A model generated the notes under the pieces. That model was given only the letters and a program-made list of their open reading frames with translations, was not told the origin of the DNA and did no database searches. Positions 50,983 through 60,346 of a stretch of DNA of 64,000 bases are shown here, in pieces. The position numbers and the translations under genes are program-made. Every line of letters begins with the position of its first letter. Position 1 is the first letter of the stretch. Origin of the DNA: Robertmurraya andreesenii (GTDB taxonomy: Bacteria > Bacillota > Bacilli > Bacillales > Cytobacillaceae); contig NZ_JAUSTU010000003.1 in NCBI RefSeq assembly GCF_030813005.1, positions 124,001-188,000 on the forward strand. The letters are read 5' to 3'.

Positions 50983-52419
50983 TTAAAGTTTTTGCCCGTT
51001 AGAAGCAATGACTTCTTTATACCAATGAAAGCTTTTCTTTTTGATACGGCGAAGGTCATGGACCCCTTCTTCATGTTGATTGACATAGACAAAACCGTAC
51101 CGTTTTTGGAAGCCGTTTAGCCAGCTGAGAAGATCGGTGAACGACCATGTGCAGTAGCCGAGCATGTCAACTCCGTCGGTGATCGCTTCCTGAACCGCCT
51201 GCAGGTGAACCTTAAGGTATTGAATCCGGTAATCATCATTAATGATATCGCCTTCCTCAAGCTCATCATATTCACCGAGCCCATTTTCGCTAATGAGAAT
51301 TGGTAATTGATATCGATTTGTTATCCGACGCAAAGCAATTCTGAGGCCGGTCGGGTCAATGTTCCAGTCCCAATTCGTCCTTTCTAGATGCTCATTTTTG
51401 ATCGTTTTGTAAAGTCCTGGGATCCCAGTATCCTGAGAAGTCCCTTTTTTCCCTGATGTATTCATTTTCCCTTCAGACACTCCGTCTAACGGGTTTGTTT
51501 CAAAGGTGGTTGTTTGGTAATAATTCAACCCCATAAAGTCAGGCTTGCCTTCCTGTAATAATTCAAAATCGCCACTTTCAACGACTGGTGCCAGTCTTTT
51601 TTCCTCCAAATACCTCCATGCGGACTGCGGATATTTCCCCCATGCATAGACATCCATCCACCAGTGTGCATTCAGCTCCTCGGCATTTTCGGCAGCAAGG
51701 ATGTCCACTGGCTTCGAAGTGGCAGGATATGCTGGAGAGTAAGCAAAGCTTGGACCAATCTTCCCATCAGGGACCCATCTGCGGAACTCCTTTATCGCAC
51801 TTGCATTAGCAAGGCTGGCATGATGATTAACCTGGTAGAAAAGCCTTTCATCCTTCACCCCGGGTGGATGCATGGCCATTTTATATCCAAAACTAGTAAA
51901 AATATTTTGCTCATTTAAACTTACCCAATACTTGACACGATCTCCAAAGTGCTTATATAACGTCACCGCATAGTTTGTGAAGTCATCGACAATTTGACGC
52001 GATTCCCAACCGCCATACTCATCCTGTAATGCTTGCGGCAAATCCCAATGATAAATGGTGAGAATCGGTTCGATTTGCTTGCTTATCAATTCATCAATTA
52101 AATCACTATAAAATTGTATGCCTTTTTCATTGACCTTCCCTTTTCCTTGAGGAAAAATACGAGTCCAAGCAACGGAAAAACGATATGCTTTCAATCCCAT
52201 TTCCGCCATCAATTGTACATCCTCTTTGTAGCGGTGATAATGATCCACCGCCAGATCCCCAGTTGTTCCTTTGAAGGTCTTGCCAGGGATTCGGACAAAC
52301 TGGTCCCAAATAGAAGGGCCTTTTCCATCTTCATCCCAAGCCCCTTCTACCTGATAGGAAGCGGAAGCAGACCCCCAAAGAAAGTGAGCAGGAAACGGCT
52401 TTAAATGTTCATGTATCAA
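50983..52419 (-). CDS. GH1 6-phospho-beta-glucosidase
   Basis: 478 residues, GH1 barrel: FLWGSASASYQVEGA, acid/base glutamate in SLNEQNIF, nucleophile in ILISENGLGEYDE. The C-terminal loop SWLNGFQKRYGFVYV has the Ser, Lys and Tyr that bind the 6-phosphate in phospho-beta-glycosidases, rather than the Glu-Trp of enzymes for unphosphorylated sugars. It would split cellobiose-6-phosphate-like substrates. TTG at 52419 is chosen because GGAGG lies 7 nt upstream and it gives the usual GH1 start. The adjacent ROK kinase could supply the phosphate, since no PTS gene is present. Confidence 0.9.
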   Translation of the reverse strand: MIHEHLKPFPAHFLWGSASASYQVEGAWDEDGKGPSIWDQFVRIPGKTFKGTTGDLAVDHYHRYKEDVQLMAEMGLKAYRFSVAWTRIFPQGKGKVNEKGIQFYSDLIDELISKQIEPILTIYHWDLPQALQDEYGGWESRQIVDDFTNYAVTLYKHFGDRVKYWVSLNEQNIFTSFGYKMAMHPPGVKDERLFYQVNHHASLANASAIKEFRRWVPDGKIGPSFAYSPAYPATSKPVDILAAENAEELNAHWWMDVYAWGKYPQSAWRYLEEKRLAPVVESGDFELLQEGKPDFMGLNYYQTTTFETNPLDGVSEGKMNTSGKKGTSQDTGIPGLYKTIKNEHLERTNWDWNIDPTGLRIALRRITNRYQLPILISENGLGEYDELEEGDIINDDYRIQYLKVHLQAVQEAITDGVDMLGYCTWSFTDLLSWLNGFQKRYGFVYVNQHEEGVHDLRRIKKKSFHWYKEVIASNGQKL

Positions 52420-52448
52420 TTTTTTTCCTCCATGCTTCATCATATTGG

Positions 52449-53354
52449 TTATTTTCTCGAAGAGTTCCTTTGCAAAAAGTGGTAAAGGGCTCCAATTAAA
52501 TTTGAGTCGTTTCCAAATTGACATTTCTCCACTTGAATTTCTAAACAATGTTGATCTGCTCTCATTTGCTTGAGTTTTTCGTTAATATTCTCAATCAGCC
52601 CCTCGCGGTTGCTAATAGCTCCGCCAATGAGGATTTTCTCTGGGTCAATGATGTATTGCAAATTATATATTCCAACAGCTAAGCGCTTAATAAATTTCTC
52701 AATTTCTTCCTGGACCTCCTTGTCATCTTGTTCAGCCATTGCAAATACCTTTTTGCCGTCAAGGATCTCTGGGTCCATGTTTTTGCGCTTAGCAACCTGC
52801 TTAATTAAGCCACCGGTTGCAGCAAGGGAACTCCACGTTTCGCCGATGGGCTGATTATGGAAATCCTCCAAGATCATATAGCCAAATTCTCCAGCGAATA
52901 GATTGGCTCCATGACGAATTTTCTTATCAAGAAATAACGAGCCGCCAATGCCGGTCCCGATCACAATACAAATATAGTCATTGACATCTTTTGCAGCACC
53001 AAGCCAGCCTTCTGCTAAACCTGCACAATTGGCATCATTCTCAAGCTCGACAGGGAGATTGAGCTTCTCCTCAAGCAGCTTTCTAATATTCGGCCCATGT
53101 AAATATGGAATCGCTGTTACTCCTTTAATATATCCTGATTCCACATCAACTGCGCCAGGCATGCTTAAGGCAATCCCACTTATAACATATCTAGTTTGAA
53201 AATCCTTGACGATTGTTTCAATTGTATGGACAAACGAGCTAATACCATCCTTCGGCGTTGGAATGGAGAATTTTTCTATAACCTGCCCGGTTTCTTCCAT
53301 CACGGCATACTTTATAGAGGAACCTCCTGTATCAAAAACCGCATAATTATTCAA
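52449..53354 (-). CDS. ROK-family sugar kinase, candidate beta-glucoside kinase (BglK-like)
   Basis: 301 residues. ATP-binding DTGGSSIKYAV at the start, ENDANCAGLAEGW with the catalytic aspartate, and GTGIGGSLFLD. The zinc-finger motif CxCGxxGCxE of glucokinase-type ROK proteins is missing (GEFGYMILEDFHNQPIGET stands there), which fits non-glucokinase members such as BglK of Listeria and Klebsiella that phosphorylate cellobiose at O6. The neighbouring 6-phospho-beta-glucosidase supports that job. TTG at 53354 chosen (GGAGG, 7 nt). Confidence 0.87.
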   Translation of the reverse strand: MNNYAVFDTGGSSIKYAVMEETGQVIEKFSIPTPKDGISSFVHTIETIVKDFQTRYVISGIALSMPGAVDVESGYIKGVTAIPYLHGPNIRKLLEEKLNLPVELENDANCAGLAEGWLGAAKDVNDYICIVIGTGIGGSLFLDKKIRHGANLFAGEFGYMILEDFHNQPIGETWSSLAATGGLIKQVAKRKNMDPEILDGKKVFAMAEQDDKEVQEEIEKFIKRLAVGIYNLQYIIDPEKILIGGAISNREGLIENINEKLKQMRADQHCLEIQVEKCQFGNDSNLIGALYHFLQRNSSRK

Positions 53355-53423
53355 CCATAAACCTCCTATCAAACGATGCAAAAGTCTTTCATAAGGCATT
53401 GTACATCTGCCATGATCCTAAGG

Positions 53424-54449
53424 TTACCAGAAGCTATTGTTCGTTCCACAAGAATCTCGTACGATGATTTCAGAGTCAGTAAACACTGGCTTAATATGGC
53501 TCTTCCCATTAATGAAATCATTTAGCATATAAGCGGATAATTTGCCGATTCTTTCCTTATCCTGTTTGACTGTCGTAAGCTTCGGATCGCTGTATCGACA
53601 GGCAGCAATATCATCACATCCAACGATTCGGATATCCTTTGGAACCTGGAGTCCAGCCTCTCTAATAGCCCTTAGCGCACCAAGGGCCATCATGTCAGAT
53701 GCGGCAAAGACAGCTTCTGGGATCTCCCTCATTTCAAGTATTCTCTTCATAGCGACGTAGCCGCTTTCTTCATGAAAATCACCATACTGAATCCATTCTT
53801 CTCGAAATTCAAGACCAAACTGATTGATCGCATCCAAAAACCCTTTTTTTCGCAAACTAGAAATCACTGATTCACGCATTCCACCGATAAAGGCGATTTT
53901 TCTGATGGAATTCAAATAGAAATGCTCTACGACTCTTCGCGAAAGATTAACATTATCGGTCATCACGTAGCTTGCTTTTGGCCCGGTTAACTCGATATCG
54001 ATCCCAATACAAGGGAAACCGCTTTCCGCTAGTTCAAATGTCGCATCCTCCACCTCTTCCCCCGCAATAACTAAGCAGCCGTCCACATTGAAATGCTGGC
54101 ATCTTGCAATGTAGCTGCCATTATCCTTCAGAAAATGTTCATTTGAGAACATTAAAATATCATAGCCAAGCAGGCCTATATTCTTCTTAAAGGTTGAGAT
54201 AACCTCATTAAAATAAGGGTGGGTCATATCTACATTGATTTTTCCCGCATAGATGAGGCCAATGAGACTCGATTTTTTTGTCGCAAGAGATCTTGCGGAA
54301 AAATTGGGCTGGTAGCCCATTTCATTAATAACGGTCTCAACTTTCTGCTTTGTTCTCTCACTAATTCCGCCATAGCTATTGATTACCTTTGATACGGTTG
54401 ACTGTGAAACCCCTGCCATTTTTGCAATATCTTTTATCGTTAAATTCAT
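53424..54449 (-). CDS. LacI-family regulator of the beta-glucoside locus
   Basis: 341 residues. N-terminal LacI helix-turn-helix TIKDIAKMAGVSQSTVSKVIN with the hinge ARSLATKKS, then a sugar-binding core (GYDILMFSNEH, FAASDMMALGALRAIREAG, IVGCDDIAACRY). It lies between the ABC permease genes and the kinase, in the same direction. Candidate operators are GGAAACCGCTTTCC and GGAAACCGCTTTCA at 57918-57967 before the substrate-binding gene. ATG at 54449 chosen (AAGGGG upstream). Confidence 0.9.
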   Translation of the reverse strand: MNLTIKDIAKMAGVSQSTVSKVINSYGGISERTKQKVETVINEMGYQPNFSARSLATKKSSLIGLIYAGKINVDMTHPYFNEVISTFKKNIGLLGYDILMFSNEHFLKDNGSYIARCQHFNVDGCLVIAGEEVEDATFELAESGFPCIGIDIELTGPKASYVMTDNVNLSRRVVEHFYLNSIRKIAFIGGMRESVISSLRKKGFLDAINQFGLEFREEWIQYGDFHEESGYVAMKRILEMREIPEAVFAASDMMALGALRAIREAGLQVPKDIRIVGCDDIAACRYSDPKLTTVKQDKERIGKLSAYMLNDFINGKSHIKPVFTDSEIIVRDSCGTNNSFW

Positions 54450-54541
54450 CGTGTTCCCCTTCAATTTCAATCAAATAATAATATTCCTATTCTTTAGATT
54501 ACTAAGAGTTGGTGCAGGAAACAATAGAAGGACAGGAAAAA

Positions 54542-55390
54542 TTATTTCACAGAGCCCTCAGTAATACTGGAAATAAATAAACGGTTAAATAATAGGAAAA
54601 TAACTAATAATGGAACAGTTGCCCAGAATACTCCAGACATAATCATTCCAAAATCGACATTTTGCGTGTTGCTTAGCTGTGCAAGAGCCACTTGAATGGT
54701 GTACATCTCTGGGTCTCGTAATATCGTAAACTGCCATAAGAATTCTCCCCAAACAGCTGTGAAGACAATGATTCCTAATGTTGCAAATGCAGGTAAAATG
54801 ATTGGTAAAACAATGCTTCGAAAAATTCGAAAGTTCGAACACCCATCCAGCTTTGCAGCTTCAATAAGCTCATCAGGAACCGCTTCTGATATATATTGCC
54901 TCATAAGAAAGATTCCTAGAGGATGAAGAAAGAATAGAATCATCACCCCTGGTAAGGTATTAAGGAGTCCCGCTTTTGAAATTAGGAAATATTGTGGAAT
55001 TAACCCTAATTGCGGTGGAATAATCATCGTCAAAAGAACCGCTACAAAAAGGACATTTTTCCCTGGAAATTTAAATTTGGCGAAAGCAAAACCGGCTAGG
55101 GAACTGATGAATAGAACAACGATCGTTACAATGGCACAAAGGACAAAGGAGTTCCACATGCCACCGAAGAAATCGATTTGACTTAACACTTTTTTAAAAT
55201 TTTCAACCATCATATTTCCTGGTGTTAGTACAGGCGGAATAGAGTTATAGGCAGCACTCGGCCTTGTTGCCATCACAAACATCCAATAGAAAGGAAATAG
55301 TGAAATAAGCGAGGCTAGGAATAAAAACAAGTAAACAATGATTTTGCTTATTGATAGCTTTCTACCCTTTTTCTCTTTTTGTTTACTCAT
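54542..55390 (-). CDS. Carbohydrate ABC permease (MalG type)
   Basis: 282 residues, six spans, with the EAA loop EAAKLDGCSNFRIFRSIVLPIILP typical of the MalG branch and the ending FNRLFISSITEGSVK. Couples to the second permease (1-bp gap) and probably to a shared ATPase such as MsmX encoded elsewhere, because no ATP-binding gene is in this cluster. ATG at 55390 with GAGGTG upstream. Confidence 0.93.
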   Translation of the reverse strand: MSKQKEKKGRKLSISKIIVYLFLFLASLISLFPFYWMFVMATRPSAAYNSIPPVLTPGNMMVENFKKVLSQIDFFGGMWNSFVLCAIVTIVVLFISSLAGFAFAKFKFPGKNVLFVAVLLTMIIPPQLGLIPQYFLISKAGLLNTLPGVMILFFLHPLGIFLMRQYISEAVPDELIEAAKLDGCSNFRIFRSIVLPIILPAFATLGIIVFTAVWGEFLWQFTILRDPEMYTIQVALAQLSNTQNVDFGMIMSGVFWATVPLLVIFLLFNRLFISSITEGSVK

Positions 55391-55391
55391 C

Positions 55392-56339
55392 CTACACACC
55401 TCTCTTCTTTTTGCCAAAGCCTTGGGTTAACCTGATATTCAAGACTGCAAACACCGTTATGATGACTAATAGAATAATCGCGGTTGCCGAAGCGGTTCCA
55501 AAGGACTGCAGTCGAAACGCATCTCGATACAAGTACATGACGATAGTCATCGCTTCATCCCTGGTAAATGCATCCCTTCCTAAGAACACCGTCGGTTCAG
55601 AGAATAGCTGCATCGCACCAACTGTCGAAGTAAATACCGTCAGGATAATAAATGGCTTCATCATTGGAATGGTGATGTAAAACAGCTGCTGAACCTTATT
55701 TGCTCCATCGATCGTTGCTGCTTCATATAAATCATTCGGAATGCTCTGAATTCCTGCTAGATAAATAATGGTGTTGTATCCAACCCATCTCCAGAACACC
55801 ATAATCGAAATCGCGATTTTCGTTCCCCACTCGGATGCTCCCCATGTGACGGGGTCAAGTCCGAAAAGATGAGTTAACACATAATTGGCTAAGGAAGAAT
55901 CATGATTACTAAATAGCACACTGAATATTAGGGCTACAGCCACCATTGATGTCAAATAAGGCATAAATATCGTTACACGAAAGAAGCTCTTCAATCGAAG
56001 AAAAGCCATATTTAATAAGTAGGCTAAAATAAGGCCGACAATTAATTGGGGGGCTGTCCCCATAATCCCCATTACAATCGTGTTGTAGACGGACTTCCAA
56101 AATAGGGGGTCTGTTAACACCATTTTGAAATTTTCTAATCCATTAAATGTCATGGGACCTAGCCCATTCCATTTTTGGAAGGCCAAATAAATACTAAATA
56201 ATGCGGGATATAGACCGATAAGTGTAAAAATTATGAAGAAAGGCGCTATATATAAATATCCCGAAATCCTGTCCTTTTGTTCTTCAGACCGGAATTTCTT
56301 CCTCTTAAATATAGATTCCTTCTTACTAATCGAGTTCAT
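55392..56339 (-). CDS. Carbohydrate ABC permease (MalF/UgpA type)
   Basis: 315 residues, six spans. Signatures: LYIAPFFIIFTLIGLYPALFSIYLAF at the first span, FMPYLTSMVAVALIFSVLF and the EAA loop YEAATIDGANKVQQLFYITIPMMKP (all split families of the MalF group). It forms the channel with the MalG-type subunit. ATG at 56339 chosen (AGAGGCG upstream). Confidence 0.93.
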   Translation of the reverse strand: MNSISKKESIFKRKKFRSEEQKDRISGYLYIAPFFIIFTLIGLYPALFSIYLAFQKWNGLGPMTFNGLENFKMVLTDPLFWKSVYNTIVMGIMGTAPQLIVGLILAYLLNMAFLRLKSFFRVTIFMPYLTSMVAVALIFSVLFSNHDSSLANYVLTHLFGLDPVTWGASEWGTKIAISIMVFWRWVGYNTIIYLAGIQSIPNDLYEAATIDGANKVQQLFYITIPMMKPFIILTVFTSTVGAMQLFSEPTVFLGRDAFTRDEAMTIVMYLYRDAFRLQSFGTASATAIILLVIITVFAVLNIRLTQGFGKKKRGV

Positions 56340-56432
56340 TTTCACGCCTCTTTTCCAGTTCGAGGATGTATGGTGCCAATGAGACCCCAAATCCGTCTAT
56401 CATTTTCACACATGTGGGTGATGAATAGGAAG

Positions 56433-56505
56433 AACGGCCGGCCTTTTTTCGTGAACCTTATCTGATTGCACTGAAAGGCTCGCTCATTGAAGGAAGCCGA
56501 CCGTT
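56433..56505 (-). terminator. Intercistronic hairpin after the sugar-binding-protein gene
   Basis: Arms AACGGTCGGC and GCCGGCCGTT (one G-U) enclose about 50 nt, with TTCTTCC after. Such structures often stabilise or end transcripts after a binding-protein gene so that it is made in excess over the permeases. Confidence 0.5.
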
Positions 56506-56523
56506 ATCTTCAAATTCTCAAGA

Positions 56524-57834
56524 TTAACGTTTTAATAAATCCTCCGCACGCTTCACAGCGTCTTTCCACTCTTTCTCTGGATCCGTCCCATTATTTTGAA
56601 CATTCTTAAGAGCATTCAATACTTCGGAATAGATTGGGAAGTATTTTTCCCCCTTGAAAGCTATGCCAGAGATATCTTGGGCAGCTTCAGCAAATACTGG
56701 AGCTGATGCCTGCCCGCCGAAAAACTCATCTGCGTTTGTCTTAAACTCTTCCATATCATAGACAGCCTTGGCAGATGGGAATAATCCATGACTTTGGAAT
56801 GATTTGAATTGATTTTCTGCTGATAGGAGCCATTCAATAAAATCATAAGCTTCTTGTGCATGCTTTGTTTCATTTGGCACTGCGATATAAGAACCACCCC
56901 AGTTTGCCGCAAAATCTGTTGGCAAAGTAGCCACTCTCCATTTTCCGACTGCGTCTGGTGCATTTCCTTCCATCCAGCCTTTTAACCAACCAGCTCCTAA
57001 TTCTACTCCAAACTCACCCTTATTAACGGCATTGGCCCACTCTGGGCTCCACATTTCAAATTTACCTACAATCCCTAGATCATTTAAGTGAACAGCATAG
57101 TCAAATGCCTTCTTCGCTTCACTATCGTCACCTAGCAATAATTCGTTATCAGGTGACAATAATGCTGGATCGGCAGCATCTAAGTAAGCACGGAACGCCA
57201 TTTCAATACTATCGATAAAAAACAAACCTGTTTTTTCCTTCACTTGTAAACCAGCTTGTTCAAATGCTTCTGGGGAATTGATAAGGCTTGCCACTTCCTC
57301 TGGCTCAGTTGGAAGGCCTGCTTTCTCAAATACATCCGTGCGATAATACAATGCTTTCGGACCTATGTCAGTAGGAAGACCAAATAGAAAATCCCCTTCA
57401 GCATTTTCGCCGTATTTCCATTTCCAATCTAAGTACTGGTCCTTCACGTCTTTCGCACCATGGTCATATAAGTTGACGAAACGATCCTGAGCTACCTTGA
57501 AACGATCAAACTGATCCAATTCCAGCATCGCAATATCTGGTGCCCCGCTTCCTGCAGATAAAGCAGTAAATAGGGCATCATGATGGTCTGCAGTTTCAGA
57601 GGATTTCACCTTAATTTTGATATTGGGATTTTGATTCTCGTATTCTTTCGCTAAGTCTTCATACCCTGTTGCACCAAAAGTCCAAAAATCTAACGTAATT
57701 TGTTCGTTTCCACCCTTTGAATCTTTCGAGCCATCACTTGATGCCTTTTCATTATCCTTTTCGCTGCAGGCAGCTAATGAAAGAGCAAGCAAGGAAGCTA
57801 CCCCTAAGGCAACCCATTTTTTCATCCTTTTCAA
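56524..57834 (-). CDS. Carbohydrate ABC substrate-binding lipoprotein
   Basis: 436 residues. Lipoprotein signal with lipobox SLAAC (Cys about 23), Ser/Asp/Lys linker, then family-1 extracellular sugar-binding protein: LDFWTFGATGYEDLAKEYE, ALSAGSGAPDIAMLELDQF, GLPTDIGPKALYYRTDVFEKAGLP and NWGGSYIAVPNETK. With the downstream phospho-beta-glucosidase and kinase, a beta-linked di- or oligosaccharide is the likely ligand. TTG start at 57834 with GGGGG 7 nt upstream. First gene of the locus, behind two LacI-type operators. Confidence 0.92.
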   Translation of the reverse strand: MKRMKKWVALGVASLLALSLAACSEKDNEKASSDGSKDSKGGNEQITLDFWTFGATGYEDLAKEYENQNPNIKIKVKSSETADHHDALFTALSAGSGAPDIAMLELDQFDRFKVAQDRFVNLYDHGAKDVKDQYLDWKWKYGENAEGDFLFGLPTDIGPKALYYRTDVFEKAGLPTEPEEVASLINSPEAFEQAGLQVKEKTGLFFIDSIEMAFRAYLDAADPALLSPDNELLLGDDSEAKKAFDYAVHLNDLGIVGKFEMWSPEWANAVNKGEFGVELGAGWLKGWMEGNAPDAVGKWRVATLPTDFAANWGGSYIAVPNETKHAQEAYDFIEWLLSAENQFKSFQSHGLFPSAKAVYDMEEFKTNADEFFGGQASAPVFAEAAQDISGIAFKGEKYFPIYSEVLNALKNVQNNGTDPEKEWKDAVKRAEDLLKR

Positions 57835-57917
57835 TTGAATTCCCCCAATGTTTTAGTTTTAGTTATCGCAAACTCACTTTCTATTAAACTTGTAAATAAA
57901 CACCTCCTCTAGTTTAA

Positions 57918-57967
57918 GGAAACCGCTTTCCATAAACTTTATAAAAAAATAAAGGAAACCGCTTTCA
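57918..57967. promoter_or_regulatory. Paired LacI-type operators before the sugar ABC operon
   Basis: GGAAACCGCTTTCC (57918-57931) and GGAAACCGCTTTCA (57954-57967), 36 bp apart, with TATAAA between them on the minus strand. A third weaker copy GAAACCGATTTC lies at 58096-58107. On the minus strand the second copy also fits a CcpA cre box with one mismatch. The rest of the gene-free stretch 57835-58274 holds only the hairpin at 58165-58200. Confidence 0.75.
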
Positions 57968-58164
57968 TTAATATACTAGCCTATAAATATGATAAAAATC
58001 AACCATAAATTTCTAAATTTATAGAAAATTTTATAAATTACTCCTTAAACATTGATAAAACTGGGAATTTTGAGAATGGATTTAATCGGGGTTTAGAAAC
58101 CGATTTCGTACATAAGTGTAGTCTTCACGAATGTATTAACGCTTAGGAGGAACAAAACGAAATT

Positions 58165-58200
58165 GAAATAGACCTTTCCTCCGACGAAAAGGTCTATTCG
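58165..58200 (-). terminator. Probable terminator of the lactonase operon
   Basis: 11-bp perfect stem AATAGACCTTT / AAAGGTCTATT with 10-nt loop, 75 nt after the lactonase stop; the following T-tract (TTTCAATTTCG) is broken. Confidence 0.5.
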
Positions 58201-58274
58201 TTCCCTGTATTAAGTATTCAACTACAATTCGATGTTCAAAGGGCTCCTTTTAGAAAGAACGAAATTACTCTTAA

Positions 58275-59111
58275 TTATTCGTAATAGCCATCGGTCGATT
58301 TGATGAATGTTTTAAATTGGTTGGCATCATGACCAAACCAGATGTCTGATTGGTGACGGTCGGCAAATTGGCGAATGCGTTCAACTGTTGAGCTGTAGCC
58401 GACGGAATCGTATAGAATTCCAGGTGGTTTAACGGGCGGGCCATAGCTTTCCTTTGTATAAAGTGCATCTGATGCAAGTAAAATATTACCATGCCCTGGG
58501 AGTTCTACGTGCAGGCCGAGCATCCCGTAGGCATGACCAGGACCAAAGTTGAGAATTTTGATTCCGTCTACAAGCTGAACTTCTGTTTCATGAGGCTTAA
58601 TTGTGCGCCAACGTAGGTTATTTTGAATCCACGCCATCACATCCCCCCAAATATAGGCACCCATGTCACGGGTCATAGCAAAGGTTTTCATCACATTGGA
58701 GAGCTCAGAATCATGGACGATGATCTCGGCATTGGTAAATAACTCAAGGCAACCAGCGTGATCTAAATGTAAATGGGAAGCAACTACATACTTAATATCC
58801 TCAGGTCGAACTTTCAACTGTTCAAGACGGTTGATTAAATAGCATTCCTCGCTAGCGAATGCTGGAAATGCTTTCTGAACCCCTTCTGGCCAACGTCCCT
58901 CTTTCCCCATTCCTTCTGGATTACAACCAGTATCAAACAAAATTTTCCCTTCTGGATGGTCTATCAGCACGGCGTAAATTGGGAATTCAACAAATTCAGC
59001 TGGAGGGTTCGGATTGTCAATGGTTGCTGGATTATGCATGGCAATCATGTAATTCTTATCCATTTTCATCTTTCCGGTATCAAGAACATACAGCTTTTTG
59101 TTGTTACACAT
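58275..59111 (-). CDS. Metallo-beta-lactamase-fold lactonase (AttM/BlcC-like)
   Basis: 278 residues. Di-zinc motif SHLHLDHAG (HxHxDH), further ligands in GPGHAYGMLG, ASDALYT and WFGHDANQF, and the lactonase N-terminus LYVLDTGKM with ILFDTGCNPEG. The family includes AHL lactonases (AiiA) and AttM/BlcC, which opens gamma-butyrolactone. The next two genes upstream encode the other two enzymes of the Agrobacterium blc pathway, so gamma-butyrolactone or a related lactone is the better guess than quorum signals. AAGGGGAG ribosome site. Confidence 0.85.
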   Translation of the reverse strand: MCNNKKLYVLDTGKMKMDKNYMIAMHNPATIDNPNPPAEFVEFPIYAVLIDHPEGKILFDTGCNPEGMGKEGRWPEGVQKAFPAFASEECYLINRLEQLKVRPEDIKYVVASHLHLDHAGCLELFTNAEIIVHDSELSNVMKTFAMTRDMGAYIWGDVMAWIQNNLRWRTIKPHETEVQLVDGIKILNFGPGHAYGMLGLHVELPGHGNILLASDALYTKESYGPPVKPPGILYDSVGYSSTVERIRQFADRHQSDIWFGHDANQFKTFIKSTDGYYE

Positions 59112-59164
59112 TTAAATCTCCCCTTTACTTTTATAAGATGAGCTTAAAGTTAAAAACTTCAAGC

Positions 59165-60346
59165 TTAACCCCTTTTTTCGACAATGACAGAATCATAGGC
59201 AGCCTTATAAATGGTGAAAATATCGGCTCGTTCTAGCGCCATTGGGCTTCGTGCTAGCAATCTCTTTTGCTTTGTAGCATCCTCTGTCAAACCTTCCAGG
59301 GCTTCTTCTGTAATGTTGAAGCCCTTTAAGCTCGATGGAATGCCTACGTCTTCTACTAATCTCTTTAATTCATCAATGCATTTATAGGAGGCGTCGACTT
59401 GCGATAGATGGGCACTACTGAAACCCATTGTGTCGTAAATATCTTTCATGCGCTTCTCACAGGACTGACGAATATAACCCATTACATACGGCAGTAAAAC
59501 GGCATTTGAATCACCATGGGCAATATGAAACTGTCCGCCGAGCGGGTAAGCAAGCGCATGAACACCAGCTACCCCAGCATTGAAAAACGCTAAACCTGCT
59601 AAATAACTCCCATAGCTCATATCGGTACGGGCTTGTTTATTTGTCCCATCTTGGACCGCGGTGCGAATCGCCTGACTAATGAGCTGAATCGCCTTTAATG
59701 CAAGGGCATCTGAAACGGGACTGGCATTCTTTGAAATATAAGCTTCGATGGCATGGGTTAGTGCATCTACCCCTGTTGCAGCGGTTACTTTTGGCGGAAG
59801 AGTAAGGGTGAGCTCTGGATCAACAATGGCTACGTCAGCCAGCAAGTAGTCATGTGTGACGACATCTTTCGTTGATTCAAGAGACAGTACTGAGATGTTT
59901 GTGACTTCTGATCCTGTACCAGATGTAGTTGGAATTAAAATCGTAGGCAGCCCTTTTTTATCAATCGAGCGGGTTCCCGTCAAATTTAAATAGTCCTTCA
60001 CGTTTCCTTCATGGACTGAAAGAACCCCCGCGAGCTTTGCTAAATCAAGCGCACTTCCGCCCCCTAGTCCAATGACTAAATCACTTTCGTGTCGGCGTGC
60101 AAAGTCGACCAACTCCTCCCCAACCGCTAGTGGTGGTTCTGGTACTACCTTGGAATATATCTGTATGGATAAACCAAGGGCTTCCAGCGGCTCTATCACT
60201 TTTTTTGTCAATCCCATTTCATGTAAAAATGGGTCGGTAACAAGGAGAATCTTTCGTCCATTGAATCTTTGCACTTCTTGCTCTAAAAACTGCAGCGATC
60301 CCCAACCAGTGTAACTTACCGGGGTAAAGGTGATCTTTTCTGCCAT
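59165..60346 (-). CDS. Iron-containing alcohol dehydrogenase (BlcB-like)
   Basis: 393 residues of group III metal-dependent dehydrogenases. NAD site GLGGGSALDLAKL, TTSGTGSEVTN, and metal ligands in GVDALTHAIEAY and VAGVHALAYPLGGQFHIAHG (Asp, three His). In the blc pathway this enzyme oxidises 4-hydroxybutyrate to succinic semialdehyde. Its ATG follows the stop codon of the aldehyde dehydrogenase without a gap (TAGATG) and AAGGAGG lies in the preceding gene. Middle gene of the operon. Confidence 0.9.
   Translation of the reverse strand: MAEKITFTPVSYTGWGSLQFLEQEVQRFNGRKILLVTDPFLHEMGLTKKVIEPLEALGLSIQIYSKVVPEPPLAVGEELVDFARRHESDLVIGLGGGSALDLAKLAGVLSVHEGNVKDYLNLTGTRSIDKKGLPTILIPTTSGTGSEVTNISVLSLESTKDVVTHDYLLADVAIVDPELTLTLPPKVTAATGVDALTHAIEAYISKNASPVSDALALKAIQLISQAIRTAVQDGTNKQARTDMSYGSYLAGLAFFNAGVAGVHALAYPLGGQFHIAHGDSNAVLLPYVMGYIRQSCEKRMKDIYDTMGFSSAHLSQVDASYKCIDELKRLVEDVGIPSSLKGFNITEEALEGLTEDATKQKRLLARSPMALERADIFTIYKAAYDSVIVEKRG

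Noticed and set aside
58275..59111. Quorum-quenching AHL lactonase as main function
   Set aside because: Same fold, but the operon partners match the gamma-butyrolactone pathway better.
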